DNA of 64,000 bases from Verrucomicrobiales bacterium (GCA_016793645.1 JAEUHD010000185.1:1-64000), one strand, 5' to 3'. Shown: positions 44,822-54,370, numbered from the stretch's first letter. Numbers and translations are program-made. Notes: generated by a model not told the origin, from the sequence alone.

Positions 44822-46777
44822 ATGCGCAGCGTGTTTCGCTTCCGCAGACCCGGGGCCATTGCCGGCCTGATCCTGTCCGCCGCGTGCCTTCCAGGCCGTG
44901 CGGAGATCGATTCGTTTTCCCACACGGTCCAGCCGTTGGTTGAGAAGCACTGCGTCGAATGCCATCGGGGCGCGAAGGCCAAGGGCGGCGTCAATCTGAC
45001 CGGATTTACCAATACGGCCTCCCTGTATCGCGATCCCCGCCTGTGGGAGAATGTGGTGCGGCAGGTGGAGGAGCGGACCATGCCTCCCAAGGACGAGGAG
45101 CAACCGTCCGAGGCCGAGCGGCTGCATCTGCGCGACACCCTCACAGCCCTGCTGGACAATCCGGATCCGCAACTCCTGCCCCGCGACCCCGGCGCGCGTG
45201 TCCTCCATCGACTGAACCGAACCGAGTACAACAACACCGTGCGCGACCTGCTGGGGGTAACGACCCGGCCGGCGGACCGCTTCCCCGCGGACGGCGGGGG
45301 CGGGGGCGGGTTCGACAACAACGCGGACACGCTGTTCGTCCCGCCCATCCTGATGGAGAAATACCTCGCCGCGGCGGAGGACATTCTCGTAGCGGCGCCG
45401 CCGGACCGGCTTTGGATCTCCCAACCCGCGTGGTTTCGAAGCGACCGCGAGACGGCGGCGCGCAATCTGGCGTGGTTCGCGCGGCGGGCGTTCCGGCGTC
45501 CCGTGGACCCCGGGGAGGTGGATCGCCTGCTCGGGATCTACCAGTCCGCCCGCCGGGAGGGCACTGGGTTCCACGACGCGGTCCTGACCGCCTACAAGGC
45601 CGTCCTGGTGTCGCCTCATTTCCTGTTTCGGATCGAACGGGAGCGTCCCGGGGGGAAGCCGTGGCGCCTGGACGGATTCGAACTGGCCTCGCGGCTGAGC
45701 TATTTTCTTTGGTCGGCCCCACCCGATGAGGCGCTGTTGGCGGCGGCGGAGAACGGCAGCCTGTCCGAGCCAGCCGTCTATGAAGCGCAGGTCCGGAGGA
45801 TGCTTCGGGATCCGCGCATCCAAGCCCTGGCCGAAAGCTTCACCAGCCAGTGGTTGGGAACCAAAACCCTCCAAACCACCGCGCAGCCGGACCGGAATCG
45901 CTTTCCCATCTTCACCGACTCGCTGCGCGACGCCATGGCGGCGGAGCCCGTGGAGTTCTTCGCGTCACTGGTCCGCGACAACGGAAGCGTCCTGTCGCTC
46001 CTCGATGCGGACTACACCTTTGCCAATGCCGAGCTCGCCCGCCTTTACGGAATCACCAACCTCACGGCGACGAATCTCGTCCGGGTGACCCTTCCGGACC
46101 GCAACCGCGGGGGCATCGTCGGCATGGCGGCGGTCCTGACCCAGACCAGTTATCCGTTGCGGACGAGTCCGGTGCTGCGCGGCAAATGGATCCTGGAGGA
46201 GGTCCTGGGAACCCCTCCTCCGCCTCCGCCGCCCCTGGTGGCGACCCTGCCGCCGGATGACCGGGTGACCGAGGGCCAGACCTTCCGCCAGCGGTTGGAG
46301 GCGCATCGGAAGAATCCCAATTGTGCGGCCTGCCACTCGCGGCTCGATCCGCTCGGGTTCGCCCTGGAGAATTTCGATCCGGTGGGACGCTGGCGGACCG
46401 AGGTGGATGGGCGTCCGGTGGATGCCGCCGGAACGCTGAGCAATGGGGACTCCGTCGCGGGTCCGGCCCAACTTAAGGAGGCGCTGCTCGTGCGGAAGCA
46501 ACTCTTTGTCCGGCACCTGACCGAGAAACTCCTCTCCTACGCCCTGGGACGCGGTTTGGAGTATTACGACATCCCGTCCGTCAAATCCATCGTCCGTCAG
46601 GTCGAAGCGGATTCCTACCGCATGGACTCGCTGATTCTGGAGATCGTGCGGAGTTATCCGTTCCTGTGGCGTCGCGGCGAATCCACTCCGACAACGGCCA
46701 GCACCGGGGAGAATTCCTCCGGCCCCACACTCAGCGCCTTGCCGGTCCGCGTCTCCGGCGGCATCGTTTCCCAGTAA
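44822..46777 (+). CDS. DUF1592-type multidomain cytochrome-like protein (second pair)
   Basis: A 651-residue exported protein from ATG 44822. A signal is followed by a haem motif CVECH with the MPPKDEEQP element, DUF1587 (LHRLNRTEYNNTVRDLLG), DUF1592 (ELASRLSYFLWSAPPDEALL), DUF1588 (YTFANAELARLYGI, TQTSYPLRTSPVLRGKWILE), a second CAACH motif and a C-terminal DUF1585 region (LFVRHLTEKLLSYALGRGLE). It is about 210 residues shorter than the copy at 23345-25936, mostly because the middle insert is missing. The DUF1552 partner starts four bases after its stop codon, so the two are translationally linked. Confidence 0.94.
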   Translation: MRSVFRFRRPGAIAGLILSAACLPGRAEIDSFSHTVQPLVEKHCVECHRGAKAKGGVNLTGFTNTASLYRDPRLWENVVRQVEERTMPPKDEEQPSEAERLHLRDTLTALLDNPDPQLLPRDPGARVLHRLNRTEYNNTVRDLLGVTTRPADRFPADGGGGGGFDNNADTLFVPPILMEKYLAAAEDILVAAPPDRLWISQPAWFRSDRETAARNLAWFARRAFRRPVDPGEVDRLLGIYQSARREGTGFHDAVLTAYKAVLVSPHFLFRIERERPGGKPWRLDGFELASRLSYFLWSAPPDEALLAAAENGSLSEPAVYEAQVRRMLRDPRIQALAESFTSQWLGTKTLQTTAQPDRNRFPIFTDSLRDAMAAEPVEFFASLVRDNGSVLSLLDADYTFANAELARLYGITNLTATNLVRVTLPDRNRGGIVGMAAVLTQTSYPLRTSPVLRGKWILEEVLGTPPPPPPPLVATLPPDDRVTEGQTFRQRLEAHRKNPNCAACHSRLDPLGFALENFDPVGRWRTEVDGRPVDAAGTLSNGDSVAGPAQLKEALLVRKQLFVRHLTEKLLSYALGRGLEYYDIPSVKSIVRQVEADSYRMDSLILEIVRSYPFLWRRGESTPTTASTGENSSGPTLSALPVRVSGGIVSQ

Positions 46778-46781
46778 GACC

Positions 46782-48203
46782 ATGAACTCGCACCGTATTT
46801 CCCGAAGGACCCTGCTCAAGGGAGCGGGCGTCTCCCTGGCGCTTCCCTGGCTGGACGCCATGAGCGTCGGTCGGGCCCTGGGGGCCGGGGAGGCGTCAAC
46901 TCCGCCGATCCGGTTTGCGGGCCTTTACATGGCCAATGGCGCCCTGATGGAGGCGTGGACGCCCAAGGGCATCGGACGCGACTTCGCCCTCAGCCCGACG
47001 CTGGAGCCGCTGGGATCCTTCCGCGACGAGGTGTTGGTGCTGTCCAATCTGTGGCACCGGGCGGCGAACACCGGGGACGGGCATTACGTGAAGACCGGAG
47101 CCTGGCTCACGGGAACCACGATTACCCGTACCACGGGGAGCAATTTGTGCGCGGGCAATCTGTCGGCGGACCAGATGATGGCGCGCGCCGTGGGCAACTT
47201 CACCCCGCTGCCCTCGTTGGAACTCGGGATCGAGCCGGTGTCCACGGGAGTGGACGTCAACGTAGGCTTCACCCGCCTGTATGGGGCGCACATTTCCTGG
47301 GCGACCCCGACGGCGCCGCTGGCCAAGGAGATCAATCCCCAGCTCGCGTTCGACCGCCTGTTCCGCTCCCAGGCGGCCCGCGCGTCGGGGCGATTGGGAC
47401 AGGACCAAAGCGTCCTCGACCTCGTGGCGGATGATGCGCGGCGGCTCCAGGGTCAGCTGGGCTCGGCGGACCGCCAGAAGCTGGGCGAGTACCTGGACAG
47501 CGTCCGGGCCGTGGAACGGCGGATCGCCTTCGACCGGCGCCGGAAGCAGGCGGAGAACTTTGAGGATCCCCAGGTTCGGGCGGAGATCAGTCGTCTTGGC
47601 CGGGCGGTGGACCTGTATTCCGATCCCGCCCGGGTGAGTGAGCGGCACGACAACCATTCCGAGCAGGTCCGCCTGATGCTGGACATCCTGGCGCTGGCCT
47701 TTTGGACCGACTCCACGCGAGTCGGAACCTTCATGTTCGGAAATTCCGTCAGCGGACGGAACTTCTCCTTCCTGGAACCCGGGCTGGGTTCGCACCACGA
47801 GAACAGCCATCACGAACGGAAGGACGAGAAGAAGGCGCGCTACCAGAAGATCAACCGCTGGCATGTCGCCCAATTCGCCTACTTCCTCGAACGGCTAAAG
47901 GGTTATCGCGAAGGATCCGGGACCGTCCTCGACAACTCGATGATCCTCTTCGGTGCGGGCATGAGCGACGGCAACCAGCACAGCCCGCACAATCTGCCCC
48001 TGGTCCTGGCCGGACGCGGCGGCGGAACACTCTCGCCCGGACGGCACATCCGGTATGAGAAGGACCATCCCATGGCCAATCTCCATGTCTCGTTGATGAA
48101 GCGCATGGGTGCGGCGCCGGCGGCATGGGCGGACAGCACGGGGGAACTCGCCGGATTGTCGGATCCCACGTTTGGCGGGGTCGAAGCCCCCCCGGCCGCC
48201 TGA
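46782..48203 (+). CDS. DUF1552 protein with Tat-type signal (second pair)
   Basis: A 473-residue exported protein. The twin-arginine signal is SRRTLLKGAGVSLALPWLDA. DUF1552 landmarks follow: RFAGLYMANGALMEAW, VLVLSNLWHRAANTGDGH, LSADQMMARAVG, FWTDSTRVGTFMFGNS and SMILFGAGMSDGNQHS. It is a distant paralogue of the protein at 21988-23307, and both are the immediate downstream partner of a DUF1592 gene. The two pairs are too diverged to be a recent duplication. Biochemical function is unknown. Confidence 0.94.
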   Translation: MNSHRISRRTLLKGAGVSLALPWLDAMSVGRALGAGEASTPPIRFAGLYMANGALMEAWTPKGIGRDFALSPTLEPLGSFRDEVLVLSNLWHRAANTGDGHYVKTGAWLTGTTITRTTGSNLCAGNLSADQMMARAVGNFTPLPSLELGIEPVSTGVDVNVGFTRLYGAHISWATPTAPLAKEINPQLAFDRLFRSQAARASGRLGQDQSVLDLVADDARRLQGQLGSADRQKLGEYLDSVRAVERRIAFDRRRKQAENFEDPQVRAEISRLGRAVDLYSDPARVSERHDNHSEQVRLMLDILALAFWTDSTRVGTFMFGNSVSGRNFSFLEPGLGSHHENSHHERKDEKKARYQKINRWHVAQFAYFLERLKGYREGSGTVLDNSMILFGAGMSDGNQHSPHNLPLVLAGRGGGTLSPGRHIRYEKDHPMANLHVSLMKRMGAAPAAWADSTGELAGLSDPTFGGVEAPPAA

Positions 48204-48266
48204 GTGCCGGTCTGGAGCGCAGCGGCATTGTCTCCGAGGCCCCCTTCCTGATAGGGAAGGTCCGTG

Positions 48267-48797
48267 ATGCGTTCCCTTTCCCTGCCGTTCGGAGTGTGGG
48301 TGGCTGGCGCCCTGGCATTCGGGGCTTCGGTGGCGGCCGCAGCCGAAACCTCCGGGGATGCGACACCCCGGATCTCCCTGGAGGAAGCCGCCCCCATTCC
48401 CCATCACCACGTCGGGATCTTCGCCGGCGGAGCGACCCGCTTTACGTCGGAGGAGGAGGGCGAAACCGAGACCGGGGTGGCATTGGGGATGGAATACGAA
48501 TACCGGTTCGCCCGCCACTGGGGTACCGGACTTCTTGCCGAGGGAATCCTGTCCGCCCATCCCCGCGACGCCATTCTGGTGGTGCCGTTGAACTGGCATC
48601 CGTGGGAATGGCTGAAGCTTTCGGCCGCTCCGGGTGTGGAGTTTGTCACCGACGGACCCGAGCAGTTCGTGATGCGGCTGGGGGCGGCGTACGAGTTCGA
48701 GTTGGGCGCCTTCAACATCGCCCCCGAGGTGTCGGTGGATCTTTCGCGCAATGCGCAGACGCTGGTGTATGGACTGAGCGTGGGGCGGCGCTTCTGA
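48267..48797 (+). CDS. Small exported putative outer-membrane barrel
   Basis: A 176-residue protein with a signal peptide ending ASVAAAAE. GGGAAGG lies six bases before ATG 48267; an in-frame GTG one codon earlier is also possible. The mature part starts with a His/Pro stretch (IPHHHVGIFAGGATRF) and consists of alternating strands (GVALGMEYEYRFARHWGTGLL, FVMRLGAAYEFELGAFNIAPE) ending in GLSVGRRF, an aromatic C-terminus typical of OmpA-like eight-stranded barrels. No ligand can be assigned. Confidence 0.75.
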   Translation: MRSLSLPFGVWVAGALAFGASVAAAAETSGDATPRISLEEAAPIPHHHVGIFAGGATRFTSEEEGETETGVALGMEYEYRFARHWGTGLLAEGILSAHPRDAILVVPLNWHPWEWLKLSAAPGVEFVTDGPEQFVMRLGAAYEFELGAFNIAPEVSVDLSRNAQTLVYGLSVGRRF

Positions 48798-48860
48798 ACT
48801 GAAGGAGGCGCATCCAAACTCGGCCTCGAAGCTCTGCGGCTGGTTTCGGCCGACGCCCGG

Positions 48861-48886
48861 CCCGTCTGAAGACGGGACTACGAGCG
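48861..48886 (-). repeat. Single REP hairpin with altered stem
   Basis: On the minus strand it reads GTAGTCCCGTCTTCAGACGG. It shares the GTAGTC head and the CTTCAG core with the arrays at 1-218 and 12918-13165, but the stem is CCGTCT/AGACGG instead of CAGCCT/AGGCTG. Both arms have changed together, which supports a selected hairpin. Confidence 0.75.
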
Positions 48887-49032
48887 GGGGGCGGCCCAAC
48901 GGAGGTTTTCCGTCATTCCAGGCTTGCCGGATGGCCCCGGGTGCTGGCCTATGAATGCATTCCCGCGCCGGACCGTCTGCCGGTGTCGTTGACTTTGCCT
49001 GTTCCACCGTCTTCCGAGCCCACCGTCACTGC

Positions 49033-50388
49033 ATGAATTCCCGACTCCTGGCCGCAGCCCTTCTCATGTCCGGCCTCCTAACCGCCAGCGCCGCTCCCAA
49101 AAAGCTCATCCTGGTCACCGCGACCAAGGGCTTCCGGCATTCCTCCATCCCCACCGCGGAGAATGTCCTGACCACGCTGGGGCAGACCAGCGGGGCCTAT
49201 ACGATTGTGGATGTCGTCCGGGGCGGACCCGACGGCACCAACGACCAGGACGTCCGGGAGAAGATGACGATGGAGAAGCTCAACGCCGTGGACGGCGTGA
49301 TCTTCGCCAACACCACGGGGGACCTGGCCATTCCCGACCGCGACGGATTCCTCAAGTGGATCGAGGCCGGACACGCCTTCATCGGCATGCATTCCTGCTC
49401 GGACACCTTCCACGGATATCCGGCGTTCATTGCAATGTTAGGGGGCGAGTTCCTGACCCATGACGCGCAGGTCGGCATCTCCGCCATCAACCAGGACCCG
49501 TCGCACCCGGCCACCCGCTCGCTCGGCCCCACCTACGATGTCTTTGACGAGATCTACCAGTTCAAGAGCTTCGACCGCTCCAAGGTTCACGGCCTGCTCG
49601 GTCTGGATGCGCATCCCAACTTCAAGTTCCCCGGCGACTACGCGGTCGCCTGGTGCAAGCAGGTGGGCAAGGGTCGCGTGTTCTACACCTCCCTGGGACA
49701 CCGGGAGGATGTCTGGACCAGTGCCAAGTTCCAACAGCACGTCCTGGGGGGTATCGAATGGTCTCTCGGTGAGGCACCGGGAAGCGCGGTTCCACAGGAT
49801 CCCGCCGCCACGCTGACCCGGCAGGAGAAGTCCGAGGGATTCAAATCCCTCTTCGATGGGAAGACGTTCACCGGATGGAAGGTCCGGCGTCCCGACGGAC
49901 CGAAGAGCTGGCTGGTGGAGAACGGCATGCTCATCAACCGCCTGGAACACACCAGGGACAAGGTCACCGGACACGGCATCGATTTGCTGACCGACGAGAA
50001 GTTCCGGGACTTCGTGCTGAAGTACGATTACCTCATCCCGCCCGGGTCCAACTCCGGGGTGTACCTCCGCGGACGTCATGAGATCCAGATTTTCGACGAC
50101 TACGGCAAGAAGCCGGAACTCGGCGGGAACGGCGCGATTTACAACGTGTCTCCCGCGGCGTTGATGGCGTCCCGCAAGCCGGGCGAATGGCAGTCGGTGG
50201 AGGCCCGGATCGTCGGGGACAAGATCACCGTGATTCTGAACGGCGTGACCATTCAGGACAACGTCACCTGCAACAAGGGGACGGGCAGCCATCTGGACGA
50301 CAACGTGGACCAGCCCGGTCCGATCCTGCTCCAGGGCGACCACGGTGAGGTCGCCTTCCGCAACATCCGCATCAAGGCCCTGAAGTAA
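49033..50388 (+). CDS. Exported ThuA-DUF1080 fusion protein
   Basis: A 451-residue protein from ATG 49033 with a signal peptide (LLAAALLMSGLLTASA). Residues about 23-265 are a ThuA/trehalose-utilisation-type glutamine-amidotransferase-like domain (VTATKGFRHSSIPTAENVL, FIGMHSCSDTFHGYPAF, FYTSLGHREDVW). Residues about 285-450 are a DUF1080/3-keto-disaccharide hydrolase domain, a concanavalin-like sandwich (FKSLFDGKTFTGWKV, SGVYLRGRHEIQIFDDYG). DUF1080 proteins have been shown to act on 3-keto-glycosides. The next gene is a Tat-exported Gfo/Idh/MocA oxidoreductase, a family that can oxidise sugars to 3-keto forms, so the two may act in one periplasmic pathway; that is inference. Confidence 0.93.
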   Translation: MNSRLLAAALLMSGLLTASAAPKKLILVTATKGFRHSSIPTAENVLTTLGQTSGAYTIVDVVRGGPDGTNDQDVREKMTMEKLNAVDGVIFANTTGDLAIPDRDGFLKWIEAGHAFIGMHSCSDTFHGYPAFIAMLGGEFLTHDAQVGISAINQDPSHPATRSLGPTYDVFDEIYQFKSFDRSKVHGLLGLDAHPNFKFPGDYAVAWCKQVGKGRVFYTSLGHREDVWTSAKFQQHVLGGIEWSLGEAPGSAVPQDPAATLTRQEKSEGFKSLFDGKTFTGWKVRRPDGPKSWLVENGMLINRLEHTRDKVTGHGIDLLTDEKFRDFVLKYDYLIPPGSNSGVYLRGRHEIQIFDDYGKKPELGGNGAIYNVSPAALMASRKPGEWQSVEARIVGDKITVILNGVTIQDNVTCNKGTGSHLDDNVDQPGPILLQGDHGEVAFRNIRIKALK

Positions 50389-50415
50389 TCTCCATTTCCG
50401 TCCGCATTCACCGCC

Positions 50416-51735
50416 ATGCACCCCGTTGATTCCGCCGGCGAAGTTCCCCGTCGCGATTTTGTGAAATCCGGTTCCCTCGCCGCATTGATGGCGGCGCTGG
50501 GGGGCGTCCCGATCACGGCTGCCGAACCGGAGAAGCCCGCGGACGGAACGCTGCCGGTCCCGAAGGCCGACCCGAACTACAAGGAGAAGCCCGTGGGTCC
50601 GCCGGTGAAGTTCGGGGTCATCGGACTCGGGACGCAGGGACGTGAAATACTCACCCAACTGGCGCGACTTCCGAACGCGCCCGTGGTCGCCATTTGCGAC
50701 ACCTACAAGGCGTCGCTCAAGCGGGCCGGGGAGGCGGCACCCAACGCGCAGAAGTACGAGGACTCCGCGGCGCTGCTGGCGGATCCATCGGTCCAGGCGG
50801 TGGTCATTGCCACGCCGACCTACCTGCACAAGGACGTCACGCTGGCCGCGCTCAAGGCGGGCAAGCATGTCTATGTCGAGGCGCCCATGGCCCATTCCAT
50901 TGAGGACGGCCGTGAGATGGCGAAGGCCGCCCGCGCCCTGCCCGCGAAGCAGATCTTCCAGGTCGGGCTCCTGTTCCGCGAGAACCCGCAGCATCACCAT
51001 GTGCTGAAATTCTTCCGCACCGGTGCCTGCGGCAAAACCGCCGAGGCCTCGGCCCAGGTCAACAAGAAGCAGTCCTGGCGCCGCGCCTCGCCCAATCCGG
51101 AGCGCGAGAAGGCCCTCAATTGGCGGCTCGAGAACGCCACCTCCCTCGGCCTGGTCGGGGAGCTGGGAATCAATCCCGTGGACTGCGCGAGCTGGTATCA
51201 GGACCGGCTTCCCCTCGCCGTGACCGGATTTGGCAGCACCGTCCTGTGGGAGGACGGCCGGCAGACTCCGGATACCGTCCAGGCGGTGTTCGACTATCCC
51301 GGCGGCGTGCGCCTCCTCTTTTCCGCCACGCTGGCGAGCTCCTTCGGCGGCGAACAGCAGATCTTCAACGGCAGCGACGCCACCATCCTGATCCGCGAGA
51401 ACAAGGGTTGGATGTTCAAGGAGGCCGACGCGCCGCTGCTGGGCTGGGAGGTGTATGCGCGCAAGGATGACATCCTGAGCGAACTGGGAATCGCGCTGGT
51501 GGCCAACGCCACCAAGATCCTCGCCCAGGGCAAGAAGCCCGCCGAGGCCGCAAGCGACACCGATTCGCCGTTGAAATACTCCCTGGAGAAATTCGTGGAG
51601 CACGTCAACGAGGGCACGCCGCCCGCCGCGGACTGGAAGGTCGGCTTCGAGTCGCTCGTCACGGTGGTGAAGGCCAATGAAGCGGTTTTGAAGAACACCC
51701 GCGTGGCCTACGATCCGTCGATGTTCGTCGTTTGA
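50416..51735 (+). CDS. Tat-exported Gfo/Idh/MocA oxidoreductase
   Basis: A 439-residue protein with the Tat signal PRRDFVKSGSLAALMAALGG. The Rossmann domain starts FGVIGLGTQGREILTQLARL, with VVAICDTYKASLK and VVIATPTYLHKDVTLAALKA. The family EAPMAHSIEDGREMAKAAR element replaces the usual EKP, so the typical catalytic lysine position is altered to VEAPMA. The C-terminal domain has ATSLGLVGELGINPVDCASW. It follows the ThuA-DUF1080 gene by 27 bases. Exported members with tightly bound cofactor act on sugars or glycosides. The altered EKP motif makes its catalytic type uncertain. Confidence 0.9.
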   Translation: MHPVDSAGEVPRRDFVKSGSLAALMAALGGVPITAAEPEKPADGTLPVPKADPNYKEKPVGPPVKFGVIGLGTQGREILTQLARLPNAPVVAICDTYKASLKRAGEAAPNAQKYEDSAALLADPSVQAVVIATPTYLHKDVTLAALKAGKHVYVEAPMAHSIEDGREMAKAARALPAKQIFQVGLLFRENPQHHHVLKFFRTGACGKTAEASAQVNKKQSWRRASPNPEREKALNWRLENATSLGLVGELGINPVDCASWYQDRLPLAVTGFGSTVLWEDGRQTPDTVQAVFDYPGGVRLLFSATLASSFGGEQQIFNGSDATILIRENKGWMFKEADAPLLGWEVYARKDDILSELGIALVANATKILAQGKKPAEAASDTDSPLKYSLEKFVEHVNEGTPPAADWKVGFESLVTVVKANEAVLKNTRVAYDPSMFVV

Positions 51736-51776
51736 ACCGTGGTGCCCGCCGGACCTTTACGGCCGGGACTTCTCCC

Positions 51777-52319
51777 GTGAATCCCGCCCTCCCGGACGCG
51801 GCCTATGCGGCCCGCATTGCCTCCCTCCTGCACCACCTCGGAATTCCCGCGGACTACGCGGCCGTCCGGGGCATGACCCTCCAGCCGGAAGCCACGGAAC
51901 TTTTGCCGGCCAGGGTCCTGGCCGACGGGCGGGAACTCCAACTCACGCCCGCAGCCGCCTCCGCCTGGCGGGACATGGTGGCCGCGGCGGCCGCGGACGG
52001 CGTGACCCTGTTGCTGATCTCGGGATTTCGCAGTGTCGATCACCAGGCCGGGATCCTGGAACGGAAGCGCGCCTCCGGACAATCGATGGAGGAGATCCTG
52101 CGGGTCAATGCCGCTCCGGGATTCAGCGAGCATCACACGGGACGCGCGGTGGACATTGGGACGCCCGGCTCGAAGCCGCTGGAGGAAACGTTTGAGACCA
52201 CGGCGGCGTTCCAATGGCTGGCGCGGGAGGCGGGACGTTTCGGGTTCCGGATGAGTTATCCGCGTCATCATCCGAGCGGGATCATCTACGAGCCCTGGCA
52301 CTGGCTGCACCAGGATTGA
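51777..52319 (+). CDS. M15-family D-Ala-D-Ala carboxypeptidase-like peptidase
   Basis: About 180 residues from GTG 51777; an in-frame TTG at 51732 overlaps the end of the preceding gene by four bases. The VanY/M15B pattern is clear: LLISGFRSVDHQAGIL, then SEHHTGRAVDIG with zinc ligands His and Asp, and EPWHWLH with the third ligand. Such enzymes trim peptidoglycan stem peptides. No signal peptide is visible from either start, which is unusual for a cell wall enzyme, so it may act on cytoplasmic muropeptides or have a misjudged start. Confidence 0.88.
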   Translation: MNPALPDAAYAARIASLLHHLGIPADYAAVRGMTLQPEATELLPARVLADGRELQLTPAAASAWRDMVAAAAADGVTLLLISGFRSVDHQAGILERKRASGQSMEEILRVNAAPGFSEHHTGRAVDIGTPGSKPLEETFETTAAFQWLAREAGRFGFRMSYPRHHPSGIIYEPWHWLHQD

Positions 52320-52444
52320 GAGTCTGACGGAGAGCCCGGAGCAACGCCGGGCGTGGCGAGGGCAATCCGCCGGCAACAAGGGGCCGGTGAGGATTGGCAA
52401 TCCGTCGGGAGCAGCGCGGTCGTATTCCGCGGAGGCTGACGCCC

Positions 52445-53716
52445 ATGACAACGAGCCTCCGTCGCGCAATCGGTGCGACCGTGTTTTGCCTGGCAACCCT
52501 CCTCGGAGTCTCCCCGGCCAGCGCCGGGGAACTCCTCCAGGTCGTGTTCGACGAACCGTCGGATGATCGCTGGATGTATGCCTTCAACTCAATGCCGGGT
52601 ACGCGTCCGGCAGCGCCGGTGTTCACGACCTTCACCGAGTCCGAGGATTCCGACTCCCGGGTCGCTCAGTTTCTCATGGGCTGGGAGACCGCATCGCGCA
52701 TTCCGTCCGGACTGCCCCCCCAACGCTACTGGATCAAGTCCGCCCGGCTGACGCTCACCACGCTCCGGGATCGCAGCTTCATCTACGATCCCACGGCCGA
52801 TCCGTGGGAAACGGCGCTGCCCTCCGGGGATCCACGGGCGATTCCCGACTCCGATGCGGGACGTCCGCTCGAACTCTACGGCGCCGGATTCCGGGGAGGC
52901 TTCACGGCCGGGACGTTCCGGGAGGATTCCCCCTTTGGTTCCACCACCCCGGGAGGTCGAAACGCCTTTGCCGCGGGATTTAATGCCGCCCGCGAACCGG
53001 TGGATGTGAGCAACAACATCGGCAAAAGCCGCGAGCCGTTCCTGCCCTTTCCGTCCCGCCCCTTCGCGGTGGGCGTCATCACCCACGTGGCGGCGGGAGA
53101 CGCGGTGCCGGCGGGAACTCCGGTCACCTTCCCCGTGGACCTCGGCGACCCGGGTACCCGTGGCTACATTCAGGAAGCGCTCCGGTCCGGCCGCCTGTGG
53201 TTCGTCGCCAGTTGGCTCGGGCGTTCCGCCGGACAGACCGGAGGGTTCACCTACCCGGACTTTGCCACCCGGGACAACCTGCTCGACCCCGGCCCGAAAC
53301 TCGAACTGGAGGTTGTCGTGATTGGGGACGCGGATACGGATGCCGACGGTCTTCCGGACGACTGGGAACGCGCCTGCCTTGAGGGATTGGGGGCCTCCGG
53401 GGAGGACGATTCCGACGGCGACGGGATCTCCAACGCCTCCGAATGGGCGCTGGGGTCGGATCCGAACGACGACGCCAGCCGCGTTGCCGTGCGGGGACTG
53501 CACCGGGACGCGGGAAATCGGGTGACGCTCGACCTCGTGGATTCCGGATCGGGCGCCCTGGTGGTGGAATCCTCGGCGGATCTTCAGCGATGGGCCCCGG
53601 TTGCCGGCCGGCTGGACTTTGCGGCGCCGACTTCCGGTTTGTGGCACTCGGACGAACCGGTGGACGCCGGCGCGGCGTTCTTCCGCTGTCGCCGCGCGGA
53701 TTCGGGTGTCCGATAG
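52445..53716 (+). CDS. Exported protein with calcium-binding segment, function unknown
   Basis: A 423-residue protein from ATG 52445 with a signal peptide (GATVFCLATLLGVSPASA). Residues about 25-290 form a beta-rich domain (YWIKSARLTLTTLRDRSF, RGYIQEALRSGRLWFVAS) I do not recognise, resembling carbohydrate-binding or DNRLRE-type surface domains. A thrombospondin-3-like calcium segment follows (DADTDADGLPDDWERA, SDGDGISNASEWALGSDPND), then a short terminal domain (LVVESSADLQRWAPVAG) like the end of the giant protein. A secreted structural or binding protein is likely. Confidence 0.8.
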   Translation: MTTSLRRAIGATVFCLATLLGVSPASAGELLQVVFDEPSDDRWMYAFNSMPGTRPAAPVFTTFTESEDSDSRVAQFLMGWETASRIPSGLPPQRYWIKSARLTLTTLRDRSFIYDPTADPWETALPSGDPRAIPDSDAGRPLELYGAGFRGGFTAGTFREDSPFGSTTPGGRNAFAAGFNAAREPVDVSNNIGKSREPFLPFPSRPFAVGVITHVAAGDAVPAGTPVTFPVDLGDPGTRGYIQEALRSGRLWFVASWLGRSAGQTGGFTYPDFATRDNLLDPGPKLELEVVVIGDADTDADGLPDDWERACLEGLGASGEDDSDGDGISNASEWALGSDPNDDASRVAVRGLHRDAGNRVTLDLVDSGSGALVVESSADLQRWAPVAGRLDFAAPTSGLWHSDEPVDAGAAFFRCRRADSGVR

Positions 53717-53835
53717 GGAGGGCAGGCGGCCGGGTGAAGGCGGGGTTGTCACGAAGGGTCCGCGTGCTACTCCTGAAGCGTGCTCCGGAACCTGCCGCAG
53801 CGGTTCGTTCCGGTGCCGCTCACTGACTCAGTCCC

Positions 53836-54336
53836 ATGAAGAAATCCACTGCCTCCACCACCGCCGCCGTCGCCGCCACCGCCACCCGGGATCGGCAATC
53901 GTCGGCGCTGACCGCCGCCCTCAATCAGGTGCTGGCCGACACCTATTCCCTCATGGCGTTGACGCATCTCGCCCATTGGAATGTCGAGGGCCGGAGCTTC
54001 TTCCAATTGCATGAGGCCTTTGGCACCCAATACACCGCGTTGTTTGAAGCAGCGGATGAAATCGCGGAGCGGATCCGTGCTCTCGGGGACTACGCCGCCG
54101 GCGGGCTGCAAACCCTGGGCGCGATGTCGGGGCTGAAGGAGTTCCGCGCTCCGTTGTCCGAGACCGACACCGTGGCGGCGCTGATTGCCGCCCATGAAAA
54201 GGTCATCAACGACACGGCGCACGCCCGGACGCTTTCCGAACAGGCCGGGGACCTGGAGACACAGGACCTGATGATTGGACGGATCCAATGGCACCAGAAG
54301 ACCGTCTGGATGCTGCGCAGCTTCCTCAAGGGGTAG
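53836..54336 (+). CDS. Dps-type ferritin-like DNA-protection protein
   Basis: A 166-residue Dps protein. The ferroxidase region is LTHLAHWNVEGRSFFQLHEAF with FEAADEIAERIRALGD, giving the His, His, Asp and Glu ligands shared between subunits. The N-terminal tail (KKSTASTTAAVAATATRDR) is disordered and slightly basic and could contact DNA. Dps dodecamers oxidise and store iron with hydrogen peroxide and shield DNA during stress. No peroxide regulator is adjacent. Confidence 0.94.
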   Translation: MKKSTASTTAAVAATATRDRQSSALTAALNQVLADTYSLMALTHLAHWNVEGRSFFQLHEAFGTQYTALFEAADEIAERIRALGDYAAGGLQTLGAMSGLKEFRAPLSETDTVAALIAAHEKVINDTAHARTLSEQAGDLETQDLMIGRIQWHQKTVWMLRSFLKG

Positions 54337-54370
54337 TCCCGCGTTCCCGGACTTGAACCCGCGGACGCCA

